The notes: a model not told the origin generated them from the sequence alone. A stretch of DNA of 64,000 nucleotides from Oxalobacteraceae bacterium CAVE-383 (GCA_004134995.1 REGP01000002.1:868001-932000), one strand, 5' to 3'; counted from the stretch's first letter, positions 27,944 through 37,437 are shown. Numbers and translations are program-made.

Positions 27944-28342
27944 TGTCGCGTCTCCCCATTTATATTTTCATATGCAGCGAGTGTTCGGGCTAATTGCCTG
28001 CTTTCCAAGCCTAACTGTTTTTGTATGTTTTTCTTATCAGGCTATTCCTGATGGCCGCCGCCGATGACCTTCATTATTATGTTTTCAAGTATTTGTACCA
28101 TGGCGATGATGCCTCCACAAGACAGATGCAAGAAGATCATGTGGTTCAAAATCTACACGTGGACTTGCGGGGGACGGCGTTAATTTAATTGTTAATCGGC
28201 CGCGGCTGAAGTAATCTGCTGTTGCATACGATAAATGTGAAGTGGGGGACAGGAATCCACAGGCGGCGGCCCCAAACTGGCCGCGACAGGTGTTTTCCTC
28301 CGGTGGCGCTGTGATGGCGTTCTTTAGAATCATAAATAATTT
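27944..28342. other. Divergent intergenic region between the two kinase clusters
   Basis: This 399-bp region separates the hybrid kinase (minus) from the soluble PAS kinase (plus). It must hold both promoters, and the stretch 28180-28345 is AT-richer than its surroundings. I see no ORF with support, no clear hairpin terminator and no convincing -35/-10 pair. Confidence 0.4.
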
Positions 28343-29686
28343 ATGACCGGCCAATTCGAAGAATTCAGTTCGCCCGCGTTTTCCGCCCCGTTGCCGACGC
28401 CGCCGTCGGGCAGCCAGGATGGCGGCGTGACTGAGCGCTATCGCTACCTGCTTGCCAATACGCCGGCAATTATCTATAGCAGCGTGCCGTCCGGCGACTT
28501 CAAGCTGACCTTCGTCAGCGAAAACGCCTGGCGCGTTCTGGGCTATCAGCCGGCGGAAATGCTGGAGGATCCCAATTTCTGGTTCTACCATATCCATCCC
28601 GACGATGTTCCCCTGATTTTTTCCAGCCTGGCGCAGTTGTTTGTCGAAGGGCAACGCACCTATGAATACCGCTTCCGGGCCGCCGACGGCCGCTATCTGT
28701 GGATGCACGATACGCTGCGCCTGATCCGCGATGAAAACGGACAGCCCGTCGAGGTGATCGGATCGATGACCGACATCACCGAACGCAAGCGCATGGAAGA
28801 TGCGCTGCAAAAGAAGGGCGAAGAGCAACAGTTGTTGATTCAACAACTCCATGAAGCCCAGGCCCAATTGCTGCAATCCGAAAAAATGGCTTCCCTGGGG
28901 CAACTTGCCGCCGGCATGGCGCATGAAATCAACAATCCGATCAGTTTCGTCAGCGCCAACATGAATTCCCTGCGCAATTACGTCAAAACGCTGCTGTCGG
29001 TGATCGAGCGCTATGAGGCGACGTGGGAAGAAACCTTCAATGTGACCGATATCGCAGGACAGTTGAAGAACATCCGCCGCCAGGCCGACGTCGATTTCGT
29101 CAAGGACGATGTCAGCGAGCTGCTGGCCGAATCGCAGGATGGCTTGAAGCGCGTCAAGGAGATCGTGCAGTCCCTGAAGGATTTTTCCAGGGTGGGCGAA
29201 TCGGGCTGGCAGATTGTCGATCTGCACAAGGGGCTCGACAGTACGCTGGAAATCATGGCCGGCGCATTCGCAAAGATTACCATCGAAAAACGCTATGGCA
29301 AGTTGCCGCTGATCAAGTGCGCGGCATTCGACCTGAACCAGGTCTTCCTGAGCCTGTTGACCAATGCCGCGCACGCGATCGAAGACAGCGGCGCGATCGT
29401 CATCGAAACGCAGCATCGCGGCGACTGGGTCGCCCTGAGCATCCGCGATACCGGATGCGGCATCGCCCCGGATCATCTGGAGCACATTTTCGAGCCGTTT
29501 TTTACGACGCGGCCGGTCGGCAGCGGCACCGGCCTGGGCTTGTCGCTTTCCTACGGCATCGTGCAAAAGCACCATGGCCGCATCGAGGTAATCAGCACCC
29601 CGGGGAGCGGCTCGACATTCACGGTATGGCTGCCGCTCGACCCCGAACACTCCGCCACGTCACCAGAAAGAACGTCACATGAATGA
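28343..29686 (+). CDS. Soluble PAS-domain sensor histidine kinase
   Basis: A 447-residue protein without membrane segments. A PAS/PAC domain (about 30-155) has YHIHPDDVP and YEYRFRAADGRYLWMHD. A coiled coil (about 155-185) follows, then a HisKA-like region with the phospho-acceptor in [15 protein letters not shown]. The HATPase domain has TNAAHAI, RDTGCGI, FEPFFTT and [12 protein letters not shown]. It belongs to the HPK4-like kinases that use a long coiled linker before the His. It overlaps the next response regulator gene by 8 bp, so the two are a probable pair. A close relative is encoded at 33115. Confidence 0.9.
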   Translation: MTGQFEEFSSPAFSAPLPTPPSGSQDGGVTERYRYLLANTPAIIYSSVPSGDFKLTFVSENAWRVLGYQPAEMLEDPNFWFYHIHPDDVPLIFSSLAQLFVEGQRTYEYRFRAADGRYLWMHDTLRLIRDENGQPVEVIGSMTDITERKRMEDALQKKGEEQQLLIQQLHEAQAQLLQSEKMASLGQLAAGMAHEINNPISFVSANMNSLRNYVKTLLSVIERYEATWEETFNVTDIAGQLKNIRRQADVDFVKDDVSELLAESQDGLKRVKEIVQSLKDFSRVGESGWQIVDLHKGLDSTLEIMAGAFAKITIEKRYGKLPLIKCAAFDLNQVFLSLLTNAAHAIEDSGAIVIETQHRGDWVALSIRDTGCGIAPDHLEHIFEPFFTTRPVGSGTGLGLSLSYGIVQKHHGRIEVISTPGSGSTFTVWLPLDPEHSATSPERTSHE

Positions 29687-31040
29687 GCGCCTTATGCAAA
29701 ATCCGCCCGGCCTTGCGGCAAACGAAACCGAGGTTATTCCCGCGGTCATTCTGGTGGTCGACGATGAAGCCGGCATTCTGTCGGCATTGAAACGCCTGTT
29801 CAGGCCGGCCGGCTATACGGTGCTGACCGCCGAGAGCGGCGCCGCCGGCCTGGAAATCCTGGCGGCAGAGCATGTCGACCTGATCATTTCCGACATGCGC
29901 ATGCCCGGCATGACCGGCGCGCAATTCCTGGCGCAGGCCAAGGCGTCCTATCCGGATATCGTGCGCATCCTGCTGACCGGCTATTCCGAAGTCAGTTCGA
30001 CCGTGGCCGCCATCAACGAGGGCGGAATTTATCACTATTTGCCCAAGCCCTGGGACGAACACGATCTGCTGCTGACCGTCAGGCGCGCCCTCGAACAGCA
30101 GCAATTGAAGAGCGAAGCGCAGCGGCTGACCCAGATCGTATTCCGGCAGAACGAGGAATTGTCGGCGTTCAACGCCAATCTTGAAAAACAGGTGATCGCG
30201 CGCACCGAGGAAATCCGCCAGACCGTCATGTTCCTGGAACATTCGGAAGGCGAGGTCAAAAAGAACCTGCTGACCATGCTGAAGGTGTTCTCGAATCTGA
30301 TCGAATTGCGCGCCGGCGCGTTCGGCTATTCGGGCCGCGTGGGCGAGCTGTCGCGAAATCTGGGCGCGAAGATGGCGCGCACGCTGGGCTCTACCTACAA
30401 GATCACCGAATCCGGGCTGCAGGATCTGATGATCGCCGGGCTGCTGCATGCGGTCGGCAAGATCGGCCTGCCCGACGAACTGGTGCGCAAGCCGATGGAA
30501 AAGATGACGAGCGAAGAAACGCGCCTGTTCATGACGCATCCGCTGAAGGGGCAATTGGCGCTGACCCCGCTGGAAGCCTACGCATCGGCCGGGCTGATCA
30601 TCCGCCACCAATATGAACGCTATGACGGCCGCGGCTTGCCGAATGGCCTGGTGGGCGACGCGATTCCGCTCGGTTCGCGCATTCTGGCGGTCACGCGCGA
30701 CTTCGAAGCGCTGCTGGCCGGCGCCATCGCCACGCAGCCGCTGCCGCTGGAAAAGACGCTGACGCTGCTGAAATCGCAGCGCAGCCATCGCTACGATCCG
30801 GTGGTGGTCGACCAGTTCCTGGTGATGATCGAGGAAGAGGGCTTGCTGCACGCGGCCAAGACGCGCGTGGTGAAACCCCGGGAACTGGAGCCCGGCATGC
30901 AACTGGCCGCGGATTTGCGCACGCCGGACGGCGTGCTGCTGCTGACCAAGGATTGCGTGATCAATCCGCAGAACATTGCGCAGATACGGCGCTTCGAACA
31001 AGTGCAGGGGATGGCGTTGCAACTGACGATTTCGATATAA
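29679..31040 (+). CDS. Response regulator with degenerate HD-GYP-like domain
   Basis: A 453-residue protein. The receiver domain (about 22-140) has VVDDE, the phospho-Asp in LIISDMRMPG and the Lys of PKPWD, as in RpfG-class regulators. A coiled coil follows, then an HD-GYP-like domain (about 200-370). The metal-binding HD is replaced by HA (LLHAVGKIG), HHE by HQY, and GYP by GLP (YDGRGLPNG). Phosphodiesterase activity is therefore unlikely; a binding or scaffold role is more plausible. The last ~55 residues (RELEPGMQLAADLRTPDG) resemble the small protein encoded at 31921. The kinase upstream overlaps it by 8 bp. Confidence 0.88.
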   Translation: MNERLMQNPPGLAANETEVIPAVILVVDDEAGILSALKRLFRPAGYTVLTAESGAAGLEILAAEHVDLIISDMRMPGMTGAQFLAQAKASYPDIVRILLTGYSEVSSTVAAINEGGIYHYLPKPWDEHDLLLTVRRALEQQQLKSEAQRLTQIVFRQNEELSAFNANLEKQVIARTEEIRQTVMFLEHSEGEVKKNLLTMLKVFSNLIELRAGAFGYSGRVGELSRNLGAKMARTLGSTYKITESGLQDLMIAGLLHAVGKIGLPDELVRKPMEKMTSEETRLFMTHPLKGQLALTPLEAYASAGLIIRHQYERYDGRGLPNGLVGDAIPLGSRILAVTRDFEALLAGAIATQPLPLEKTLTLLKSQRSHRYDPVVVDQFLVMIEEEGLLHAAKTRVVKPRELEPGMQLAADLRTPDGVLLLTKDCVINPQNIAQIRRFEQVQGMALQLTISI

Positions 31041-31094
31041 GCGGAATATGAAGCCGATGTAAAAAAATATAACAGTTGCGCGAGGAGGCTATAA

Positions 31095-31952
31095 ATGAAC
31101 GCATCGGACCAGACCGCAGTACAGGAGCAGGCTCCGCGCGTGCTGCTGCTGGTCGATGACGAGAAAAATATCCTGGCGGCCCTGCGCCGACTGCTGCATG
31201 CGGAAAAATACCGCATCCTGACCGCCAACAGCGCGCCCGAGGCGCTGGAACTCCTGGCCTCGACGCCGGTCGATGTGATTGTCTCGGATCAGCGCATGCC
31301 GGACATGACCGGCGTCGAATTCTTCCGTATCGCCAAAGAGCGCTATCCGGAAACCATCCGCATCATGTTGAGCGGCTACACCGAACTGCAATCGGTGACC
31401 GATGCGGTCAATGAAGGCGCGATCTACAAATTCCTGACCAAGCCATGGGACGACAATCAGTTGAAGACGCATGTGGCCGAAGCGTTTCACCGCAAGGGAT
31501 TGAGCGACGAGAACGCGCGCCTGCATGCGCAGCTGCGGCTGGCCAATGCCGAATTGGCGAACGCCAATGCGCAGCTGGAAGGGCTGGTGCAGAAAAAGGA
31601 GAGGCAGATCCACCGCGATGAAATCATGCTCGACGTGGTGCATGAGGTATTGCGGCATTTGCCGCTGGCGGTGATCGGCCTGGATAACGATAACCTTGTC
31701 GTGCTGGCCAATATCGCCGCCGAACAGCTCGGCGCCGGCAATTCGCTGCTCGGAAAGGAAATAGAAAGCGTGATGCCGGCGCTGCTGCAGAATTTGACCT
31801 CGGAAGGCGAGGCGCGCAGAGGCGTGTTCGAACTCGAGGGCAAGGCTTTCGATGTGCTGCTGTGTCCGATGGGACAGCATTCGCTTTCGCGCGGCAGGCT
31901 ATTGACCTTATGCAGGCAGGATGAAAGGAAAAAGCGCCGTGACCCAACATAA
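31095..31952 (+). CDS. Response regulator with coiled coil and PAS-like C-terminus
   Basis: A 285-residue protein. The receiver (about 14-130) has LLVDDEKN, the phospho-Asp in VIVSDQRMPD, SGYTELQSV and FLTKPWDD. A long coiled coil (about 133-180) follows. The C-terminal part (about 182-275) is PAS-like, with LPLAVIGLDNDNLVVLANIAA. It has no DNA-binding or enzymatic output domain, so it probably acts by protein contact. GAGGAGG (31082-31088, GAGGAGGCT) precedes the ATG. It overlaps the next gene by 14-32 bp depending on that start. Confidence 0.87.
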   Translation: MNASDQTAVQEQAPRVLLLVDDEKNILAALRRLLHAEKYRILTANSAPEALELLASTPVDVIVSDQRMPDMTGVEFFRIAKERYPETIRIMLSGYTELQSVTDAVNEGAIYKFLTKPWDDNQLKTHVAEAFHRKGLSDENARLHAQLRLANAELANANAQLEGLVQKKERQIHRDEIMLDVVHEVLRHLPLAVIGLDNDNLVVLANIAAEQLGAGNSLLGKEIESVMPALLQNLTSEGEARRGVFELEGKAFDVLLCPMGQHSLSRGRLLTLCRQDERKKRRDPT

Positions 31953-32253
31953 CGCGAACCGCATCAAATTGGACCAGGCCGAGGCCGGCATGGTGCTGGC
32001 GGCCGCCATCCTGGACGACAAGCGCGGCGTGCTGCTGCCGGACGGCACGGTGCTGACCGATTCGGCCATTGCGTCGCTGCGCAGGCGCGGCATCGGATCG
32101 CTCAGCGTGGCCGGGGAGGAATTGCCGGCGCCGGCGCTGCAGGCGGCGCGCGAGCAGGCGCAGGCCCGCCTGCAGCATTTGTTCAGGAAAAGCGGCGCGG
32201 CGGAACCGGCGCGCTCCCTGCTCCATTGCCTCAGCCGCTATCGCGAGGAATAG
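31921..32253 (+). CDS. Small protein resembling the C-terminal module of the HD-GYP-like regulator
   Basis: A 110-residue soluble protein. The core, LDQAEAGMVLAAAILDDK then GVLLPDGTVLTDSAIASLRR, is similar to the tail of the regulator at 29679 (LEPGMQLAADLRTPDGVLLL). This small beta-rich module often accompanies HD-GYP or HDOD proteins. The ATG at 31921 lies inside the previous gene. GTG at 31939, with AAAGGA at 31923-31928, is a good alternative start. The gene directly precedes the HDOD gene. Function unknown. Confidence 0.65.
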   Translation: MKGKSAVTQHNANRIKLDQAEAGMVLAAAILDDKRGVLLPDGTVLTDSAIASLRRRGIGSLSVAGEELPAPALQAAREQAQARLQHLFRKSGAAEPARSLLHCLSRYREE

Positions 32254-32255
32254 AC

Positions 32256-33113
32256 ATGCCCAAGCTTGCGCTCGACACACTGATTGCCGCGATCCAGGAC
32301 CTGCCGTCGCTGCCGGCGGTTGTGCTGGAATTGATGCGCAATCTGAATGACGAGGACGCCGGCGCGCATCTGCTGGCGGACAAGATCGCGCAAGACCAGG
32401 CGCTGTCGGCCAAAGTACTGCGGCTGGCCAATTCGTCGTTTTACGGCATGCAGAGCAAGGTCACCACGATCCAGCAAGCGATCACGATTCTCGGCTTCAA
32501 CAGCGTGCGCGCACTGGTGACCGCGGCCGCGGTGATCGACCGCTATGCCGCCAACAAGAACAGTTCGCTCGATTTCAAGGCCTTCTGGCGCCATTCGATC
32601 GGCACCGCGCTGTGCGCGAAAGCACTGGCCAGGAAACTGGCCGTCAACCAGGACCATGCCTTCATCACCGGCCTGCTGCACGATATCGGCCGCCTGGTGA
32701 TGGTGACGCATTCGGCGCACGACTATGAAGCGGCGCTGGCCTATCGCGCCAGCAACGATTGCTATCTGTACGAGGCGGAACAGGCCACGCTGGGCTTCGA
32801 TCACGCCACGGTCGGCCGCGCCATCATGCAGCATTGGAAATTTCCGGCCTTGATTCTCGACGCCGTCGAGCGTCATCATTGCCGTGCGCAGATGGAGATC
32901 GACCGCCTCACCGCGATCGTCAACCTGGCCGACTGCATCGCGCATGGGCTGGATCTTTCCGGCAGCGCGGACGATGTGGCGCCGCCGCCGTCCGAGCCGG
33001 GATGGCGCAAGCTGAATATGTCGGAAGCGGATCTGATGAGCGTATTCCGGGAAACCGAACAACAATTCGAAGAAGCCTGTGCGATTCTGGTTTCTTCCAC
33101 GGAGGAGTCCTGA
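32256..33113 (+). CDS. HDOD-domain signalling protein
   Basis: A 285-residue protein that is almost entirely an HDOD domain. It has LPSLPAVVLELMRNL near 16-30, KVLRLANSSFYGMQSKVTTI near 60-79, ITGLLHDIGRLVM near 140-152 and a second His pair in VERHHCRAQ. HDOD domains are HD-GYP relatives that act in signalling, motility or attachment, usually without clear nuclease or phosphodiesterase activity. The start at 32256 was chosen over 32226 because it lies 2 bp after the previous stop and gives a standard N-terminus. Confidence 0.88.
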   Translation: MPKLALDTLIAAIQDLPSLPAVVLELMRNLNDEDAGAHLLADKIAQDQALSAKVLRLANSSFYGMQSKVTTIQQAITILGFNSVRALVTAAAVIDRYAANKNSSLDFKAFWRHSIGTALCAKALARKLAVNQDHAFITGLLHDIGRLVMVTHSAHDYEAALAYRASNDCYLYEAEQATLGFDHATVGRAIMQHWKFPALILDAVERHHCRAQMEIDRLTAIVNLADCIAHGLDLSGSADDVAPPPSEPGWRKLNMSEADLMSVFRETEQQFEEACAILVSSTEES

Positions 33114-33114
33114 C

Positions 33115-34539
33115 ATGTATGGCGACACTAAAAAACGCGAGCCGGCGATTTCTGAATTTTTCGACGGCTGCCCGGCGCCGGCCTTCGCCATCGACGCCGA
33201 TCACGTCATCACGCATTGGAACAAGGCCTGCGAATATCTGTTCGGATTGAGCGCGGCGGAAATGGTCGGCACCACGGATCAATGGCGGCCGATCTACCGT
33301 TATCAGCGGCCGGTGCTGGCGGACCTGATTGTCGCCGGCGATTTCCAGAACATCCAGAGCAAGTATTACAAGGGCGCGGAAACGTTCCGCGCCTCGCCGC
33401 TGATTCCGAACGCTTTCGAAGGCGAGGATTTCCTGGCGCATCTGGGCGACAGCGGGCGCTGGATCTATTTTTCGGCGGCGCCGCTGCGCGATGAAGACGG
33501 CGCCATCGTCGGCGCCATCGAAGTCATGCGCGATATCAGCGACCAGAAACTGGCGGAATCCGATCTGCATAAAATCCGCGAGGATCTTGAAATGCTGGCC
33601 GCGGAGCGCACCGCGCAACTGGCGGATGCCAACAAACAGTTGGAGGAGGATATCCGGCAGCGCGCCATTGTCGAGGCGGAACTGACGCGCAGGAATGCGG
33701 AGCTGACCGGCCTCAACGAGAAGCTGTCGATGGCCCAGCAGCAATTGCTGCAATCGGAAAAGCTGGCGTCCATCGGCCAGCTGGCGGCGGGCCTGGCGCA
33801 TGAGATCAACAACCCCATCGGCTATATATTTTCCAATTTCGGCACTCTCGAAACGTATATCGCCAACCTGCTGCAGATGCTGGCCGTGTACGAGGCAATC
33901 GAGCCGGAACTGGCGGCCTCGGATGCGCTTGGAAACATCGGGAAAATGCGCGAGCAGATCGAACTCGATTTCCTGAAGGAAGACATCCATTCGCTGATGA
34001 GCGAATCGAAAGAAGGGATTTTGCGGGTCCGGAAAATCGTGCAGGACCTGAAGGATTTTTCGCGCGTCGACGCCAGCCAGGAATGGCAATGGAGCAATCT
34101 GCACGACGGCATCGATTCCACCTTGAATATCGTCAACAACGAAGTCAAGTACAAGGCCGACCTGGTCAAGGAATACGGCAATATTCCCGATATCGAATGC
34201 TTGCCGTCCCAGATCAACCAGGTGATCCTGAACCTGGTGGTCAATGCGGCGCACGCGATACAAAGCGAGCGCGGGAAAATCACCATCAGGACAGGGCGGG
34301 AGGAGGAACTGGTCTGGATCGAAGTGGCCGACAGCGGGTCCGGGATTGCGAAAGAAAACCTGACGCGCATTTTCGATCCGTTTTTCACCACCAAGCCGGT
34401 CGGGCAGGGCACCGGCCTGGGCCTCTCGCTCTCCTACGGCATCATTCAGAAGCATCGCGGCGAAATTCGCGTCGACAGCCAGATCGGCAAGGGCACGACG
34501 TTCCGGGTGGTGCTGCCGATTCGCCAGGAAGCGTCCTGA
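33115..34539 (+). CDS. Soluble PAS-domain sensor histidine kinase, second copy
   Basis: A 474-residue soluble kinase. The PAS domain (about 12-150, [19 protein letters not shown]) is followed by a long coiled coil (about 150-230). Then come the phospho-acceptor region [18 protein letters not shown] and the HATPase motifs [20 protein letters not shown] and [12 protein letters not shown]. It closely parallels the kinase at 28343 from the coiled coil onward ([19 protein letters not shown]), so the two probably arose by duplication. GGAGGAG ends 9 bp before the ATG. No receiver gene follows directly; the regulator at 31095 is a possible partner. Confidence 0.9.
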   Translation: MYGDTKKREPAISEFFDGCPAPAFAIDADHVITHWNKACEYLFGLSAAEMVGTTDQWRPIYRYQRPVLADLIVAGDFQNIQSKYYKGAETFRASPLIPNAFEGEDFLAHLGDSGRWIYFSAAPLRDEDGAIVGAIEVMRDISDQKLAESDLHKIREDLEMLAAERTAQLADANKQLEEDIRQRAIVEAELTRRNAELTGLNEKLSMAQQQLLQSEKLASIGQLAAGLAHEINNPIGYIFSNFGTLETYIANLLQMLAVYEAIEPELAASDALGNIGKMREQIELDFLKEDIHSLMSESKEGILRVRKIVQDLKDFSRVDASQEWQWSNLHDGIDSTLNIVNNEVKYKADLVKEYGNIPDIECLPSQINQVILNLVVNAAHAIQSERGKITIRTGREEELVWIEVADSGSGIAKENLTRIFDPFFTTKPVGQGTGLGLSLSYGIIQKHRGEIRVDSQIGKGTTFRVVLPIRQEAS

Positions 34540-34544
34540 GCCGC

Positions 34545-34592
34545 GCTATCGGAACTGCTATCGAACCTGCTATCCGGCCTGCTATTTGACCT
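34545..34592. repeat. Four 12-bp tandem units between the kinase and regA
   Basis: The units GCTATCGGAACT, GCTATCGAACCT, GCTATCCGGCCT and GCTATTTGACCT run without a gap. The last unit covers the stop and final codons of regA, so the array lies between two convergent genes. Confidence 0.85.
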
Positions 34593-35178
34593 GCTGCTTG
34601 CCCAGCTTGCGCACCAGCGTGCGCCGGTGCATGCCCAGCCGCCGCGCCGTTTCGGAAATATTGAAGCCGGTGGCGGCCAGGGTTTCGTGAATGCGTTCCC
34701 ATTCCAGGGTCTTGATGGAAGTGGGCCGGCCGGTCAGGTCGACTTCGGTGTCGCCGGTGGCGCGCGCGAAGGCGGCTTCGATGTCGTCGGTATTGGAAGG
34801 TTTGGCCAGGTAGTGGCAGGCCCCCAGTTTGATCGCTTCGACCGCCGTGGCGATGCTGGCGAAGCCGGTCAGCACCACGATCAGCATCGCCGGATCGTGC
34901 GCATGCAAGGCCTGCACGCAGGCCAGCCCGGAGGCTTCGCCCTTGAGCTTGAGATCGACCACGGCGTAGCCGGGCGAACGCTGCCCCTGCGCCAGCACCG
35001 CCGAAACCGCGTTCAGGCTGGTGGCGAACAGCACGGTGTAGCCGCGCCGCTCGAATGAGCGGCCCAGCGTGCGGGCAAAGGTTTCGTCGTCTTCGACGAT
35101 CAGCAGCGTCCGTTCGGACGGCTTGGCGTCGCCATTCTCCGCCCCTGCACCGGCCTCGGCGGTATCGTCAATATTCAT
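34582..35178 (-). CDS. regA: RegA/ActR/PrrA-type response regulator
   Basis: A 198-residue regulator. The receiver domain has the acidic pocket VEDDE at 28-32, phospho-Asp75 in VVDLKLKG, Thr in VLTGFASIATAVEA and Lys125 in YLAKPSN. A Fis-type helix-turn-helix at the C-terminus (about 170-195) carries TARRLGMHRRTLVRKL, the hallmark of RegA orthologues. RegA controls respiratory and energy genes in response to redox state. It is encoded directly after regB with a 4-bp overlap, downstream of the cyo and SURF1 genes, so the oxidase genes are likely targets. Confidence 0.92.
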   Translation of the reverse strand: MNIDDTAEAGAGAENGDAKPSERTLLIVEDDETFARTLGRSFERRGYTVLFATSLNAVSAVLAQGQRSPGYAVVDLKLKGEASGLACVQALHAHDPAMLIVVLTGFASIATAVEAIKLGACHYLAKPSNTDDIEAAFARATGDTEVDLTGRPTSIKTLEWERIHETLAATGFNISETARRLGMHRRTLVRKLGKQQVK

Positions 35179-36563
35179 TCATCGCCATCGCTTTCGTTTT
35201 CAAGGCCTTCCTGGCCGTTCAGCATGATGGCCGCCAGCGGCAGCGCCAGCGTGACCGCGGCGCCGCCTTCCGGGCGATTGGCCGCGGTGACGCTGCCGCC
35301 CAGCGTGCGCGCCACGTTGATCACCAGGAACAATCCCAGGCCGCCGCCCGGGCGGCCCTTGCTCGACTGATACGGCGTACCCAGCCGCTCCAGCATATCC
35401 GGCGCGAAGCCGGGACCGTTGTCTTCCACGGTGAGCAGCAGCGTATCGCCGCTGCGGCCGATGCCAAGGCGAATCCAGCGGGGCGAAGCTTCCAGGGCAT
35501 TGTCGAGCACATTGCAAATGGTCTGCTTCAGTGCGGAATCCGAAATGATGGGCAGATCGTCGCCGAATTCGTTGCGGTATTCGAACGAGCCGGTCGGCCG
35601 GGTGACGCGCCATTCCCCGATCAGGTCTTCGATGAAGTGCAGCACCGTCGTTTGCTGCGGCGCTTCGCCGCGCGCTTCCCCGGCCGACAGCAGAATGCCG
35701 CTGACGATGGATTTGCAGCGCTGCACCTGCGTCTGCATCTCGTCGATTTCCTGGCGCAGTTCGGCGTCGATGGTAAACGGCGGCATATGCTGCCAGTCGC
35801 CCAGGATGACCGCCAGCGTGGACAGCGGCGTGCCCAGTTCGTGCGCGGCGCCGGAAGCCAGCAGGCCCATGCGCACGATGTGTTCCTCTTCCGCCGCGCG
35901 TTGCCGCAGATCGGCCAGGCGCGCGTCGCGCGCGCGCAGATTGCCGCCGATGCGGGTAATGAAAATGACCAGCAGCACCGCATTGAGGGCGAAACAGATC
36001 AGCATGCCCTGGATATAAAAACTGTGCAGGCCGAGATCGTGGTCGGGCGGCAGCACCAGCGGCCGTCCCATCAGCGCCAGGCCGGTAAAACAGCCGGCGG
36101 TAATCGCCACCACCGACCAGATGGCCCAGCCCTTGAGCAGCACCGCGCCCAGGCTGACCTGCAGCAGATACAGGAATACGAAAGGATTGGTGGCGCCGCC
36201 GCTCAGATAGAGCTGCACGGTGAGCGCGCCGACGTCGACCAGCAAGGCAATGAACAGTTCGCTGTTGCTGACTTTGGGACGCAGGCGCAGCCGCAGCAGG
36301 CTGGCCGCGTTGAATACCACCAGGCCGGCGACCACGGCCAGCATGTAATTGAGCGGCAGCGCGATGTCGAATCCCGAATCGACCACGGCGATGGTCGCGA
36401 TCTGGCCCAGCACGGCGATCCAGCGCAACTGGATCAGTTGCTGCATGTTCTTGCGAACGGTCGCATCGTGCGCGCCGGCCGGTCCGGCGAAGGCCGATGC
36501 CGAGCGGGCGTCCGGCCCGGCGCCGACTTTAGCGGACATTCCCGGTATCCCGATTGTCTTCAC
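35175..36563 (-). CDS. regB: RegB/PrrB-type redox-sensing histidine kinase
   Basis: A 462-residue membrane kinase with six membrane helices in 45-205. The quinone-sensing loop motif GGATNPF lies at 122-128. His241 in GAAHELGTPLSTLAV is the phospho-acceptor. Cys283 in VQRCKSI is 42 residues later, the position of the redox-active cysteine in RegB. The HATPase domain contains VEDNGPGF and GGGLGLFL. It senses the quinone pool and phosphorylates RegA. The start is uncertain: 36563 overlaps the SURF1 gene by 35 bp, and internal ATGs at 36539 and 36446 are possible. Confidence 0.92.
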   Translation of the reverse strand: MKTIGIPGMSAKVGAGPDARSASAFAGPAGAHDATVRKNMQQLIQLRWIAVLGQIATIAVVDSGFDIALPLNYMLAVVAGLVVFNAASLLRLRLRPKVSNSELFIALLVDVGALTVQLYLSGGATNPFVFLYLLQVSLGAVLLKGWAIWSVVAITAGCFTGLALMGRPLVLPPDHDLGLHSFYIQGMLICFALNAVLLVIFITRIGGNLRARDARLADLRQRAAEEEHIVRMGLLASGAAHELGTPLSTLAVILGDWQHMPPFTIDAELRQEIDEMQTQVQRCKSIVSGILLSAGEARGEAPQQTTVLHFIEDLIGEWRVTRPTGSFEYRNEFGDDLPIISDSALKQTICNVLDNALEASPRWIRLGIGRSGDTLLLTVEDNGPGFAPDMLERLGTPYQSSKGRPGGGLGLFLVINVARTLGGSVTAANRPEGGAAVTLALPLAAIMLNGQEGLENESDGDE

Positions 36564-37437
36564 CTTCGCGTTCTCCTCGCGTTTGCTTTTCGGGGAGTAT
36601 AGGCGGTTCCGAACCCGGCCGCCATGCCGGCCGCAGGCCTGGCCGGATTCGTAGGGAGCGCAGGGAGCGCAGGAATGCGGCGGCCGTCATCAGCGCCAGC
36701 GCATACCAGGTCAGGGCGTAGACCAAATGATTGTTCGGAAAGGAAATCACCGTCAGTCCGCCGACCGGCCAGCGCCCGGCGTCGGGACCGGCATCGGCAT
36801 CGATGAAATAGGGCGCGAGCCGCCGCGGATCCAGGCCGCGCGCGGCGCCGATGGCCTGCACATCGCGCGAGAACCAGCGGTCGGCGGCAGGATCGTTATG
36901 CCGCAGGAATCCGCCGCCGGGCTGGCTGATGCGCAGCAGGCCGGTGACGGTGGCCATGGAAGGGGAGGCGGAAGCGGAAGTGGCCGCGGAAGGAGAAGCT
37001 GGAGGGGCGGCATCGGCGGCATGCATGGCCTTCAATGCGCCCGGCGCGACGAAACCGCGGTTGATCATCACGATGCCGCCGCCGGCCGTGCGCAGCGGCG
37101 TCATGACCCAGAAGCCGCTGCCGAGCTCGGTGCTGGCCTGCACCAGCGTTTCACGGTCGTTGAGGAAGACGCCCTTTGTTTCGACGCGGCGATATTCGTC
37201 GGATGCGGCATTCACCAGCGGCCATTGCGCCGGACCGGGCGCCGGGGCCGGCGCGGCATGCACCCGCTGTTCGACGCGCGCTATCAGATCCAGTTTCCAG
37301 ACGCGGCGCTGGAGCTGCCACGAGCCCAGCGCGATGAAGCCGGCGAATACGATCAGCGCCAGGCCGGCGAATACGGCGCGCCGGACTGGTGATGGCGGCG
37401 CGCCATCGCGAGGCGTTGCTGTATTCGCGGTTTTCAA
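36529..37437 (-). CDS. SURF1-family oxidase assembly protein
   Basis: A 302-residue inner-membrane protein with the SURF1 plan. One N-terminal helix (about 22-42, with ALGSWQLQRRVWKLDLI just after) is followed by a periplasmic domain with VETKGVFLNDRETLVQAST and INRGFVAPG. A second helix lies near 245-262 (FPNNHLVYALTWYALALMTAA). SURF1 helps assemble haem-copper oxidases by haem handling. Here it follows cyoD (ATG overlaps its stop) in place of the haem O synthase cyoE that often ends cyo operons. The Ala/Ser/Pro-rich insert around 140-165 is unusual. The C-terminal tail overlaps regB. Confidence 0.85.
   Translation of the reverse strand: MKTANTATPRDGAPPSPVRRAVFAGLALIVFAGFIALGSWQLQRRVWKLDLIARVEQRVHAAPAPAPGPAQWPLVNAASDEYRRVETKGVFLNDRETLVQASTELGSGFWVMTPLRTAGGGIVMINRGFVAPGALKAMHAADAAPPASPSAATSASASPSMATVTGLLRISQPGGGFLRHNDPAADRWFSRDVQAIGAARGLDPRRLAPYFIDADAGPDAGRWPVGGLTVISFPNNHLVYALTWYALALMTAAAFLRSLRSLRIRPGLRPAWRPGSEPPILPEKQTRGEREGEDNRDTGNVR

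Noticed and set aside
34545-34592. The 12-bp repeat array as a small CRISPR or iteron origin
   Set aside because: The units are contiguous without spacers and too few and diverged for an origin, and no cas or rep gene is nearby.
36529-37437. SURF1 as evidence that the oxidase is a cytochrome c-type aa3/caa3 enzyme
   Set aside because: CyoA has a lipoprotein signal and lacks CuA ligands, and CyoB keeps the ubiquinol-site Arg, Asp, His and Gln, so the enzyme is a quinol oxidase.
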